Source of the DNA: an uncultured bacterium
GTDB taxonomy: Bacteria > Cyanobacteriota > Vampirovibrionia > Gastranaerophilales > Gastranaerophilaceae
Direction of reading: 5' to 3'
DNA length: 64,000 bases
NCBI GenBank assembly: GCA_949283255.1
Contig: CASDRS010000014.1
Coordinates: forward strand, 36,370-100,369
Shown here: piece by piece, positions 8,842 through 18,800 of the stretch
Layout of the letters: each line of letters opens with the position of its first letter
How positions within the stretch are numbered: the stretch's first letter is position 1
The notes under the pieces: generated by a model
What the model was told of the DNA's origin: nothing
Database searches by the model: none
Seen by the model: the letters and a program-made list of their open reading frames with translations, nothing else
Made by a program: the position numbers and the translations under genes

Positions 8842-9294
8842 ATGGATTTTAATGACGACTTTTTAAAACCTGTTATGTACAGAGACATAATGAGTGCAGC
8901 AAATACGCCTATGGGAGCATCGTTAGGCGGAATATACGGCGGACTTCCTGGAATGTACCCGACAAACCTTCTTGGCGGAATGACAATGCCTCAAGGATTA
9001 AAGGAAGATACTTTCCAAAGTTATCAAAAGCGTCAACAAAAAGACTTGAATTTTATTAAAAAAACACTTCTTGTCCTTGGTGGCCTTGTGGTTCTTGACT
9101 TGATGAAATTCAGAGGACTTAAGAATGTATTCTCAAAAATAGGTAACAGCGGATTTATGACGAAGATAAAGAACTTCTTTAAACCTGCAAGCAGCGCTGC
9201 ATCTACAGCAGCTTCAAGTGCCGCTTCAACAGCAAGAAGTACTGCATCTGGTATAAAAGGCTGGTGGCAAAGAACTTTTTCTCGCAGACCGTAA
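8842..9294 (+). CDS. Small single-pass membrane protein, unknown function
   Basis: The 150-residue product is not recognised. Three zones are visible: a Gly/Met/Pro-rich N-terminal half (residues 24-52, GG repeats), a hydrophobic stretch at about 74-88 that could be one membrane helix, and a C-terminal tail that changes to an Ala/Ser/Thr-rich tract (about 115-138, ASSAASTAAS-like) and ends in a basic WWQRTFSRRP. The low-complexity linker plus basic tail looks like a nucleic-acid or envelope-binding end, but there is no direct support. It stands alone after the rplT terminator and before yajQ. Confidence 0.7.
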   Translation: MDFNDDFLKPVMYRDIMSAANTPMGASLGGIYGGLPGMYPTNLLGGMTMPQGLKEDTFQSYQKRQQKDLNFIKKTLLVLGGLVVLDLMKFRGLKNVFSKIGNSGFMTKIKNFFKPASSAASTAASSAASTARSTASGIKGWWQRTFSRRP

Positions 9295-9312
9295 AATCTT
9301 CACAAAATTAAA

Positions 9313-9345
9313 CTCCTGTGATAGGATAAAATAAAAAAACAGGAG
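9313..9345 (+). promoter_or_regulatory. Inverted repeat able to mask the yajQ ribosome binding site
   Basis: CTCCTGT at 9313-9319 is the exact complement of ACAGGAG at 9339-9345, and the latter contains most of the yajQ Shine-Dalgarno AGGAGG (9341-9346). If both are on the mRNA, the 7-bp stem would hide the ribosome binding site. The regulatory role is inferred. Confidence 0.4.
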
Positions 9346-9352
9346 GATAATT

Positions 9353-9853
9353 ATGGCGAAAGATTGCAGTTTTGATGTAGTTTCGGAATTTGATAAACAA
9401 GAGCTTGTAAACGCTGTTGATCAAGTAAAAAGAGAGGTAACTTCCCGCTTTGACCTTAAAGACAGCAATTCTGAAATTGAGCTTGAAGGAGATAAATCAA
9501 TTACAATCACAACCAGTGATGATATGAAGTTGCGAAATATCTATGACATTTTGCAATCCAAGCTTGTAAAGAGAAATCTAAACATTAGGATTTTGGATCC
9601 TCAACCTATTGAAAATGCACTTGGAGGCAGAATAAGAAGAGTATACAACCTTAAAAAAGGACTAACTCAAGAATTGGCAAAAAAGATTGTAGCAGATATT
9701 AAGGATTCAAAAATCAAAGTTCAGGCCTCAATTCAGGGCGATCAGGTTAGAGTCTCCGGTAAAGACAAAGATAACTTGCAAGAAGTAATCAAAATGCTTC
9801 GAGGTAATGAAGAAAAATACGATTATCCGCTGCAATTTACAAATTACAGATAA
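9353..9853 (+). CDS. YajQ family nucleotide-binding protein
   Basis: A 166-residue protein of the YajQ/DUF520 family: N-terminal CSFDVVSEFDKQELVNAVDQ and R-x-DLKDSNSEIE are diagnostic, and the C-terminal half repeats the same fold (KKIVADIKDSKIKVQASIQGDQVRVSGK). Family members bind nucleotides or RNA, and some bind cyclic di-GMP; the role in this organism is unknown. The presence of an HD-GYP protein further along the window makes a c-di-GMP link conceivable but unproven. Strong Shine-Dalgarno, possibly sequestered by a hairpin. Confidence 0.93.
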   Translation: MAKDCSFDVVSEFDKQELVNAVDQVKREVTSRFDLKDSNSEIELEGDKSITITTSDDMKLRNIYDILQSKLVKRNLNIRILDPQPIENALGGRIRRVYNLKKGLTQELAKKIVADIKDSKIKVQASIQGDQVRVSGKDKDNLQEVIKMLRGNEEKYDYPLQFTNYR

Positions 9854-9861
9854 TCATTTTG

Positions 9862-9870
9862 TGTTAAAAT
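9862..9870 (+). promoter_or_regulatory. Extended -10 directly before mfd
   Basis: TG-T-TAAAAT at 9862-9870 ends only 6 nt before the mfd ATG at 9877. The predicted transcription start falls at the start codon itself, and no Shine-Dalgarno is present, so the mfd mRNA may be leaderless. Confidence 0.45.
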
Positions 9871-9876
9871 ACCTGT

Positions 9877-12800
9877 ATGTTCACATTAGATAATTTAGAT
9901 AATGAGAGTTTTGAGCTTTTCAGCCACAACGTGAAGAGCGGGATTCCGTTTGCGGTAACAGGACTTGTCACCCTTTTAAGGCTTTTTCTTGTAGACAAAA
10001 CACACAAGATAACAAAGAAAAAAGTCTTATTTGTAACCTCAAGTGAACAGAATGCTCTGAAATACCAAAATGACTTGATGAAAGCTTATGGAGCTCCATC
10101 TCAAATATTGCCGTTTCAAAACATATCAATGTACGAAACTGTAATCTCCAATAAATATGACTATTCTGACCAGATAAAAGTTTTATTGGAAAAACCGGAT
10201 ATCGTTATAGCTCCTGTTAAAGTTTTGCTCGAGAAATTTCCGACAAAAGAATTTATTGAAAAAAATTCTATCCACCTAAAATTAGGGGATGAAATTAATC
10301 AAAAAGAATTTGCTCAAAAACTCGTAACACTTGGCTATAAACGCTCTACTATGGTCAGTGATATTACGGAATTCAGCATCAGAGGCGATATTATCGATGT
10401 TTTTTCTTTAGATAAAAAGCCTGTGAGAATTGAACTTTGGGGAGATGAAATTGTTGATTTAAGGTATTTTGATAACGAAACCCAAAAATCAATAGAAAAA
10501 ATAAAAGAAGTAACTATCTTGCCTGCATACAAATTTATAGCAGAAGATAACAAGGGATTATCCGAAGAAGAAGGCTATTTTGAAGGGATAGAGGTATATC
10601 AAAGTTTTTATAACCCTGAACTTATCAGTGTTTTAGACTATTTTAGCGATTACATAATTGTAACTGATGAGACAGCAGAAGTAATGGCAAAATACGAATT
10701 TTTTGACCAAAACTTTGAACAGCAATACCAAGAGAACAGAAAACTTGAACTGATTAAAGAATTAAAAGAGCGAAATCATATAACATACGAAGAATTTATC
10801 CGAAAAATGGCACGATTTATGCGTGTCGGACTGGACAATTTTTTGGATAGCGAAGTTGAGGAAATTGTTGAATTTAACACACTTCCTGTCAGAAACTTTA
10901 CTGCAAACTTTGACGAAATCGCACAATTCATAAAAGACAGCGCAGGCTACAATATAATTATTGCAACAGATTATCCGGACAGAGTAAAAGAGATTTTATC
11001 TGAAAGAGAAATATACACAGGTATAACTTATACAGAAAGTATAGCATCTCATGGCGGAGTTTTAGAGGATTTTAAAACAATAATCTTAACAGACAGAGAA
11101 CTATTCAACAAACGTAATAAGGAAATCACATCTTCAAAGCGCTCTTACTACAAAGAAAAACCAGAATACATTGAAAACATCAACGACATAAAAGAAGGTG
11201 AATATGTAGTACATTCTATCCACGGGGTCGGGATATACAGAGGGCTCTCACAGCAAGAGATTGACGGGCAGTTAAAAGATTATCTGACCATAGAATACGC
11301 AAGCAAAGACAAACTTCATATCCCTGCAGAACAAATCAATTTGCTTTGCAGATACAGGGGTTCAGGCTCAGTAAAACCTAAACTTTCCAGAATGGGCGGA
11401 AAAGATTGGGAAAACACAAAAGCAAGAGTTAAGAAAGAAGTCGAACAAGTAGCTTATGACCTTCTAAGGCTTTATGCACGGCGAAAAATGCAGAAAGGTA
11501 TACAGTTTCTTCCGGATACTAATTGGCAAGTAGAGATGGAAGAGGCATTTGAATATACCGAAACCCCAGATCAAATGAAGGCAATAGTCGATGTAAAGAA
11601 TGATATGGAAAGTGAAAACCCTATGGACAGACTTATATGCGGAGATGTAGGGTTTGGTAAAACCGAAGTTGCCATGAGGGGGATTTTTAAAGCCGTTACT
11701 TCGGGCAAACAAGTTGCGGTTGTAGTCCCGACAACGATTTTAGCGTTACAGCATTTTCAGACAATGAGCGAAAGATTTAGACCTTTTGGGGTTACGGTAG
11801 AACTTCTTTCAAGATTTAGGAGCGCAAAAGAACAAAAAGAAACCGTAAAACACCTTGCAACAGGGCAATGTGATGTTGTTATCGGCACACACAGGTTATT
11901 ACAAGACGGGATAGTTTTCAAAGATTTAGGCTTACTGGTAATCGATGAAGAACATCGCTTTGGAGTAAGGCACAAAGAAAAACTTAAACAACTCAGAGAA
12001 AATATTGACGTTATAACAATGTCTGCAACCCCTATTCCAAGAACGCTATATATGTCATTATCAGGTATAAAGGACATGTCCGTCATCAACACCCCGCCGA
12101 AAAACAGACTCCCTATCAAAACCTTTGTCGGAGTTTGGAACGAAAATATGGTTAAAAATGCTATTGTGCATGAACTTGACCGAGAAGGACAGGTTTTCTA
12201 TCTATACAACAGAGTTGAAACCATTGAAGAATTCAGACTACAACTGCAAAAGCTTGTACCAAATGCCAGAATTGCAGTTGGGCATGGGCAAATGGACGAA
12301 AAACAGTTAGAACAAGTTATTATAGACTTTGCAAACCACGAATATGATGTTCTTTTGGCAACAACAATTATTGAAAACGGTATAGACATCCCGAATGCAA
12401 ACACAATGATAATACATGATGCAGACAGATTTGGGCTGGCACAATTATATCAACTCCGAGGAAGAGTAGGAAGAAGCCAGAGACAAGCTTATTGCTATTG
12501 CTTCTACAGAAGATCAAAAGAAATGACAAAGGAAGCAATTGCAAGATTAAAGGCAATCAAAGAATTTACAACACTCGGAAGCGGATATCAAATAGCACTC
12601 AGAGACGTTGAAATAAGAGGGGTCGGAAATATCTTAGGAACGAAACAGCACGGGCATATGATAAATGTAGGTTTTGACACATATTGCCAACTGCTTGAGG
12701 AAACCGTACATGAACTTCAAGGTGAACATATAGACGAACAAGTTTCAACGATTGTAGATATAAACGTAACAGCCTACATTCCTGACGAGTGGGTCGGTTC

Positions 12801-13224
12801 AAAAGAACAAAAAATGATAGAATATAAACGTTTGGCGGATGTAAAAAATGATGTTGAACTGGATTATATTACAGAAGAGTGGAAAGACCGATTTGCAAAA
12901 CCGCCGGAAAGCGTTGAAAATTTAATAAAACTAATACGCTTAAGACTTGCAGCGAGCGACGTAAAGATTTCCGCAATAAGAGAAACAAGTGACAACATAA
13001 GAATTTATACTCCATACAGTCAACCTGAATGGAAACTGATTCAACCTCACTTGCCTTCAGAAATTCTAAAGAAAATCAAATTTACTCTAGCACCGGCATC
13101 CTGCCAAGAAGGCTGCTCTATCATACTACTTAACAATTCTTATATGAATTTTGATGAAGTATTTAACATTTTAACAGATTTGTTTTATTATATTCATAAA
13201 GTTAGTCACGATTACTCAAAATAA
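9877..13224 (+). CDS. mfd: Transcription-repair coupling factor
   Basis: Mfd frees RNA polymerase stalled at DNA lesions and recruits UvrA. The 1115-residue protein has the full family architecture: an N-terminal UvrB-like region (about 1-390), the RNA-polymerase-interacting CarD-like domain from about residue 440 (EYVVHSIHGVGIYRGL), then an SF2 translocase with Walker A GDVGFGKT at 589-596, DEEH box at 690-693, the SATPIPRT motif near 715 and the QLRGRVGRS motif near 862-870, and the C-terminal D7 domain. No Shine-Dalgarno precedes the ATG, while an extended -10 does. The lipoprotein parvulin follows 18 bp later. Confidence 0.98.
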   Translation: MFTLDNLDNESFELFSHNVKSGIPFAVTGLVTLLRLFLVDKTHKITKKKVLFVTSSEQNALKYQNDLMKAYGAPSQILPFQNISMYETVISNKYDYSDQIKVLLEKPDIVIAPVKVLLEKFPTKEFIEKNSIHLKLGDEINQKEFAQKLVTLGYKRSTMVSDITEFSIRGDIIDVFSLDKKPVRIELWGDEIVDLRYFDNETQKSIEKIKEVTILPAYKFIAEDNKGLSEEEGYFEGIEVYQSFYNPELISVLDYFSDYIIVTDETAEVMAKYEFFDQNFEQQYQENRKLELIKELKERNHITYEEFIRKMARFMRVGLDNFLDSEVEEIVEFNTLPVRNFTANFDEIAQFIKDSAGYNIIIATDYPDRVKEILSEREIYTGITYTESIASHGGVLEDFKTIILTDRELFNKRNKEITSSKRSYYKEKPEYIENINDIKEGEYVVHSIHGVGIYRGLSQQEIDGQLKDYLTIEYASKDKLHIPAEQINLLCRYRGSGSVKPKLSRMGGKDWENTKARVKKEVEQVAYDLLRLYARRKMQKGIQFLPDTNWQVEMEEAFEYTETPDQMKAIVDVKNDMESENPMDRLICGDVGFGKTEVAMRGIFKAVTSGKQVAVVVPTTILALQHFQTMSERFRPFGVTVELLSRFRSAKEQKETVKHLATGQCDVVIGTHRLLQDGIVFKDLGLLVIDEEHRFGVRHKEKLKQLRENIDVITMSATPIPRTLYMSLSGIKDMSVINTPPKNRLPIKTFVGVWNENMVKNAIVHELDREGQVFYLYNRVETIEEFRLQLQKLVPNARIAVGHGQMDEKQLEQVIIDFANHEYDVLLATTIIENGIDIPNANTMIIHDADRFGLAQLYQLRGRVGRSQRQAYCYCFYRRSKEMTKEAIARLKAIKEFTTLGSGYQIALRDVEIRGVGNILGTKQHGHMINVGFDTYCQLLEETVHELQGEHIDEQVSTIVDINVTAYIPDEWVGSKEQKMIEYKRLADVKNDVELDYITEEWKDRFAKPPESVENLIKLIRLRLAASDVKISAIRETSDNIRIYTPYSQPEWKLIQPHLPSEILKKIKFTLAPASCQEGCSIILLNNSYMNFDEVFNILTDLFYYIHKVSHDYSK

Positions 13225-13242
13225 AAAGAAAGAGAGAGTTTG

Positions 13243-14406
13243 ATGAAGGGAAAAAAATTATTGGCAACGATTGCAGTGTCAGCTATTTTGTTTAGCGGCT
13301 GCGGTTTAAAATCGGTCCAAACAATTATTAAGGTTAACAATACAAAGATTTCTCAAGCACAGTTTGACCAGATTTTTGACAGAGAAGCAAATTCAGGTGC
13401 AATGGCTCAATTAGGCATTGACCTTAAAAACGGCAAAAATGATTTTATGTACAACTTAGTAAAAAGCAGAGTTGTAAATGAACTTGTTATAAAAGCTTTG
13501 TTAGACGAAGAAATGGACAAGAGAAACATCAAAGTTTCAAATGCTGATATGGAAGAAGCTATCAAAACTATAGTTGACAAAGTAGGTTCTAAAGAACAGT
13601 TAGACAAAATGCTAAAAGAAAGCGGCGTTAGTGCAAATGACTTCAAAAAAGATTTGAAAGAACAAGTTAGAATGAAGAAATTGGCAGAAACTCTCGGAAA
13701 TGCAGATGTATCTGATTCTGAAGTTAGAGCTTTCTATAACAAATACATTGACAAGTTCAAATATCCTGAACAAGTAAGAGCTTCTCATATACTTATTGCA
13801 GTAAATCCTCAAGAAATGACAGAAGTTGTAAAATCAGCTCCTGAAAATGCAAAATTATCAGAATCTGAAATTCAAGCAAAAGTAAATCAAGAAATTGCTG
13901 CAAAAGAAGCTAAAGCAAAAGAATTGTACACAAAAGCAAAAAATGATCCGGCATCATTTGCAAAATTAGCAAAAGAAAATTCTGAAGATCCGACATCAGC
14001 AGAAAAGGGCGGAGAATTAGGATTCTTTGCTAAGAACGAAATGGTTCCTGAATTTGCAAATGCAGCATTCAGCGCAAAACCAAATACAGTAGTTGGCCCT
14101 GTAAAATCTCAATACGGCTACCATATTATTTTGGTAAAAGACAGAAGAGCAGCAGGTCAAGAACCGTTTGAAAAAGTTAAGAACAGTATCAAAGATTTCT
14201 TGGTTAACCAAAAACAACTGGCACAAATCGACAGACTTGTTGAATCTTTGAAAAAGAATGCAAAAATTGAATATGTAAATAAGGATTATGATCCTGAAAA
14301 TATTCAAAAGAAAGTTCAAGAAAGCATTCAAAAAAGTGGCGAAACAGCAAAAAAACTTAAAGAAGAACACGACAAGAACGCGAAAAAACAACCTGCTAAA
14401 AAATAA
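13243..14406 (+). CDS. PrsA/SurA-like parvulin peptidyl-prolyl isomerase lipoprotein
   Basis: A 387-residue extracytoplasmic folding factor. Residues 1-19 are a lipoprotein signal peptide with lipobox FSGC and Cys20 as the lipid site. Residues about 28-175 form a SurA-N/PrsA-like helical chaperone region, and about 178-300 the parvulin domain (VRASHILIAV, GGELGFF, VPEFANAAF, GYHIILVKD). Between the first strand and the rest of that domain lies an Ala/Lys/Glu-rich insertion of roughly 35 residues (about 189-225). The C-terminal tail is Lys-rich. The ATG at 13243 is preferred over the TTG just before it. It sits 18 bp after mfd. Confidence 0.92.
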   Translation: MKGKKLLATIAVSAILFSGCGLKSVQTIIKVNNTKISQAQFDQIFDREANSGAMAQLGIDLKNGKNDFMYNLVKSRVVNELVIKALLDEEMDKRNIKVSNADMEEAIKTIVDKVGSKEQLDKMLKESGVSANDFKKDLKEQVRMKKLAETLGNADVSDSEVRAFYNKYIDKFKYPEQVRASHILIAVNPQEMTEVVKSAPENAKLSESEIQAKVNQEIAAKEAKAKELYTKAKNDPASFAKLAKENSEDPTSAEKGGELGFFAKNEMVPEFANAAFSAKPNTVVGPVKSQYGYHIILVKDRRAAGQEPFEKVKNSIKDFLVNQKQLAQIDRLVESLKKNAKIEYVNKDYDPENIQKKVQESIQKSGETAKKLKEEHDKNAKKQPAKK

Positions 14407-14424
14407 AATCTTAAGTATAAAGAT

Positions 14425-14459
14425 AAAAAAGACCGGATTATAAAATCCGGTCTTTTTTT
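14425..14459 (+). terminator. Bidirectional intrinsic terminator
   Basis: GACCGGATT pairs with AATCCGGTC across 14431-14452, flanked by an A-tract on the left and a T-tract on the right, so it can end both the parvulin transcript (plus) and the GlcD transcript (minus). Confidence 0.9.
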
Positions 14460-14491
14460 ATAATCACTAATTATAAAATCAGCTATAGTAA

Positions 14492-15877
14492 TTAAAATAT
14501 TTTATATGGATTAAGAATGTTATCCGGGTCAAAAGTTTTCTTAATCAATCTCATATAATCAAGAGCAACTCCATTAATAACCTTAGAGATATGCTCTCTT
14601 TTTTCTGCACCAATACCGTGTTCGCCTGATAAAATGCCACCTAATCTGGCAGTCAAGTCGTAAATCTCAGACTTAGCAAGCTTGAACCTTCTATACTCAT
14701 CCTCATCATTATAATCAATAGGAATTTGAGGATGAACACTGCCATCTCCTACATGACCGACAAGGCATGCCGTAAGATTATATTTCTCACAAATTTTTCT
14801 AATCCCGAGAATAAGTTTTGCCAAATTTTCTCTCGGAACAATGACATCATCCGTCGTAACATTAGGTTTTAATTTTGCGCAAGCACCCATAGAAGAACGT
14901 CTTGCGGTCCAAATTCTCTCATACTCTTCATCATTATGCGAAACATCAATCTGAGAAGCATTACAACGATGTAGAATATCTTCTATAATTTTTTGCTGAT
15001 ACTCAATAGCGCTCTCAAATCCATCTACTTCTATGACTAAAGCGCAATCTTTATCACACAAAAGCCCCGCAGGATAAAACTTTTCAACCGTTTGAATAGC
15101 ATTTTTGTCCATAAAATCAATAGTTGCAGGAAAAACTTTTTGCTCGATTATCATATTTACAGCTTGAATAGCACCATCAACCGTATCAAAATATGCCATC
15201 AAAACTTTTTTAGCTTCAGGCTTAGGGATTAATTTCAATGTAGCTTCTGTCACAACCCCCAAAGTACCTTCTGAGCCTATAAACAGAGGTGAAAGGTTAT
15301 AACCCGTAGCATTCTTTACTGTATTAGAACCTGTTCTTAATATACGACCGTCAGCCATCACAACCTGCAAATCAAGAACATAATCTTTAGTCGTACCATA
15401 CTTAAAAGACTTAGCACCACCAGAAGCCTGAGCAATACTCCCCCCGACAGTCGAAACCTTCAAATTGGAAGGATCAGGCGGATAAAAAAGTCCGACATCT
15501 TCGACAGCCTTCTGAAGATCTCCAAGTACAACACCCGGCTGAACTCTCGCCATCATATTTTCAGGATTTATATCTAAAATTTTATTCATCTTAGAAAAAT
15601 TCAAAATAATCCCGCCATGTACGACCCTGCAAGCTCCGACAACATTAGTACCCGCTCCGCGACAAATTACAGGGATTTTATAACGTCTTGCATTATTTAT
15701 AACCCTCTGAACTTCCTCAACAGTTTTCACAAAAACAACTGCATCTGGAAGATTCTTCACTTCTTTTGAATTGGAAGCGTCTTGAGCATAAGCGTAGCAT
15801 TCCTCGACTGTAGTTAGAACATTTTCGGGGCTTAGTGTTTTTTTTAGTTCTTTAATTAGAGGTTTGCTATTCAACAT
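14492..15877 (-). CDS. FAD-binding 2-hydroxyacid oxidase (GlcD / D-lactate dehydrogenase type)
   Basis: A 461-residue flavoprotein of the GlcD family that oxidises D-2-hydroxyacids such as glycolate or D-lactate. The PCMH-type FAD domain is shown by VICRGAGTNVVGACR (about 74-88), PPDPSNLKVSTVGGSIAQASGG (about 137-158) and GSEGTLGVV. The C-terminal cap has metal/substrate motifs HVGDGSVHPQI and SGEHGIGAEK and ends with NILNPYKIF. The partner iron-sulfur subunit (GlcF) is not adjacent. Its start overlaps the end of the giant coiled-coil gene by 11 bp, so the two are probably translated together, though nothing known links them. Confidence 0.93.
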   Translation of the reverse strand: MLNSKPLIKELKKTLSPENVLTTVEECYAYAQDASNSKEVKNLPDAVVFVKTVEEVQRVINNARRYKIPVICRGAGTNVVGACRVVHGGIILNFSKMNKILDINPENMMARVQPGVVLGDLQKAVEDVGLFYPPDPSNLKVSTVGGSIAQASGGAKSFKYGTTKDYVLDLQVVMADGRILRTGSNTVKNATGYNLSPLFIGSEGTLGVVTEATLKLIPKPEAKKVLMAYFDTVDGAIQAVNMIIEQKVFPATIDFMDKNAIQTVEKFYPAGLLCDKDCALVIEVDGFESAIEYQQKIIEDILHRCNASQIDVSHNDEEYERIWTARRSSMGACAKLKPNVTTDDVIVPRENLAKLILGIRKICEKYNLTACLVGHVGDGSVHPQIPIDYNDEDEYRRFKLAKSEIYDLTARLGGILSGEHGIGAEKREHISKVINGVALDYMRLIKKTFDPDNILNPYKIF

Positions 15878-18800
15878 ATGAAGCCAGCTTTTCTATATTT
15901 TTGCTTAGATTTTCCAATTTTTGGTCTATACTGTCCATTCTGTCGAGAGTTGAAGAATCGTTGTGCGAAAGTACAATATTAGAAAGTTTTTCCAATTGTC
16001 TTTCCAGCCTATCAAATTTGGATTCTTGCTCAGCAAATCTGGCTTCAATAAAATCCACCAACTGCTGACGCTCAGGTATAACCTTGCGTAACTCACTCAA
16101 AGCATCAGATAAAGTACTTATTTTGGAAGTTTTGTCATATATGCTTGAGATAGTTTCAGTCGTACCATCCATCCACTCGCCTAAATACATCATTACATTT
16201 TTTAGAACAGTATTCAAGTTCGTAGAATATGACAATTTTTCATCCATAGAAACAAGAACTTTTTCAATACCTTTGGTTATTGCAGTATTATCCATCAACT
16301 CAAGTTTATTGCGAGCTTCCTCAAGACTTGATACCACAACACCATCAACTTCTTTTTTGTTCAAAATTAATTGATTTAATCGTGAACTTATACTTACAAT
16401 CTGCTCGTTAATATCGGCACTGTTTAGTCTCTTGGTTTCAGCATCGATAAATGCCACACGCAAATCTTCAATGCTCTTGGATATTTTTGAAATATTATTA
16501 GATATTACGCAAATCTCGTTATTAGGAGATTCACCAGACATATCCTTCAAGATTAATCTTAATTTTGCAAGATCAGATTCCACATCCTGAAGCGTATATG
16601 AATAAATATCCATATCATCACCGCTGCAAGTAAGCGTAGACAACTGACGTTTTACATCCATCATAGTACGATGAAGTTCGTTTGTTTTTTCGTTTACAAA
16701 ATCTTTAATTTCTTCGGTTTCTTCAACAAAAGAAATTTCATTTGAAACAGACACAACCGCAGATATAATAGCTTCTTTAATTTCTCCTGCCTGTTTAGAA
16801 AGATCAATCTCAGAAATTTTATTTAACAATGTCTGAAGTGACTCATTTACATCATTAGAATTTGAACTTGCTATCTGATTTTCAATCAAATCCTTAATTT
16901 CAGCTATTTCAGCCTGAATATCGCTATCATCAGCAAGAACATCAACCTTGCTGTGTAAAGTATTCATCAATTCTTCCAATTTTGGATTTGAATCTGTGTT
17001 AGATTTAATTGACTCAAGTTTTTCCCTCATTTCAGAAGAATCAGATTTTAATTCATCCAGATTTCCCAGTTTTTCATCTAGTCTGCCCGCAACAGAACGT
17101 AGATACTCTACCCCTTCAGAAATTTCACTGTCATAAGATGAATCAGCAAGAATATCCAGCTTATTGTTTATTGTATTGATGGAATTTTCGATTTCGGAAA
17201 GATTAATTTCATTTTTAATAGAAGATAATCCTTCTTTAATATCAACAATATCAGCTGTCAAATCTGAATTATTATCTTGCACAATTACATCAAGCTTATT
17301 ATCGATAACCTGAATTAACTCGTTAATTTTTTGACTGTCGCAAAGTTCTTGCTTAACAAGGTCTACACCATCTTTAACATCCTGTAATTCCTCAATCATA
17401 TCTGAATTATCATTAAGAGCAATTACATCCAATTTATTATCAAGAACTTTAACCAGTTCCACAAGCTTTGAAGAATTTTCACTATTATCAATATTTTCAT
17501 TAAGCTTTAATAAAATATTTTTTATTTCAAATAAATCATCCTCAACGCCATCATCTTCACAAGCTGCCATTGTATCCAGTTTAACGTTTATTTCGTTTAA
17601 AATATCAGCTCCAGCGAATCCGGATTTTAACTCATCTTTTGCTCTATCAATAGCATCCTTTAAACTTGTAACGCCGTTTTCAATAGCAGGAATGATTGTG
17701 TTGTTAGATAATGTATTATCATTTATACCAACAACAACATTCTTAACCTCAGAAATAGCTTCACGAACGCCCTCAACAGAATCTGAAATTTCAGAAACAG
17801 AATCCAAAATTTCTGAGTTGCTATCATCCATCGCTATAATATCAAATTTAGAATTTAAAGAATCTAATTTTTGATTAATCGACTTGCGATCTTCTTCAGA
17901 CGCTGAAAACTTGTCGTTAATAACATCCAAAGTATATTCAACAGTATTTTTTACGGAATTGATAACATCAAGAACATCCTGAAAAGCCAAATTGTTATCT
18001 TTAGCGCATTCTTCCAACCTGTCAGCAAGTCCCTTATTCAAGCTCTTTATAAGGTTCAGAGTATCCTCATTATCTAATAGAGGAAGAATAGCGCTCCTGA
18101 GATCTTCCATCTCATTAGTCTTTTTATCACCTAATATATTTTTAATTTCTTCCAATAAATCAACTAATGAGCTCTTAACAGAAATCTTATTTTCTTGAAG
18201 TTCCCTGTCTAATTTTGCAAACTCGGTTTCCAAAAAAGTCTGTACATTTTCAGTAAGTGTATAATTATTCTGAAGCATAGCACTTACATTCAAAATAGCC
18301 TTGTTGAAATTTTCTGCATTTTCTTTTGAAAGTTCCTGAATATCACGTTCAAAACTTTCAAATTTCATAACTGCATTTTGGTAAGCCTCTTCGACCTTAC
18401 TAAACACATCTGAATTTTTAAGAGCTTCATCAAGCTTTCCGACCAAGCCAAGATAAGAAATTTCTATTTTATCTTTAATCTCAAGAACAGCCTGACCGTA
18501 ATCAAAACTTGCAAACTTATCAACACTTTCTTTTAGGGCTTCATAATTTGCATTATAAGCTTCAGATTTTGCTTCAATTATCCCTTTAATGTCAGATATT
18601 GTATGTTCAATATCAGCTTGCAAGCCAAGCATTTTTTCTTCAAAATTGCTTCTTAAATATTCAGCATTTTCACTTTGTTTAACCCTTACCTCTTCAAGAT
18701 TTTGTCCTATAAGATATAGATTGCTGCTTATAGAATTTACACCATCATTAAGAGTATTGTTCAATTTTTCTTTTTCTTCCTGAAGCGCCTGCAATATAGG

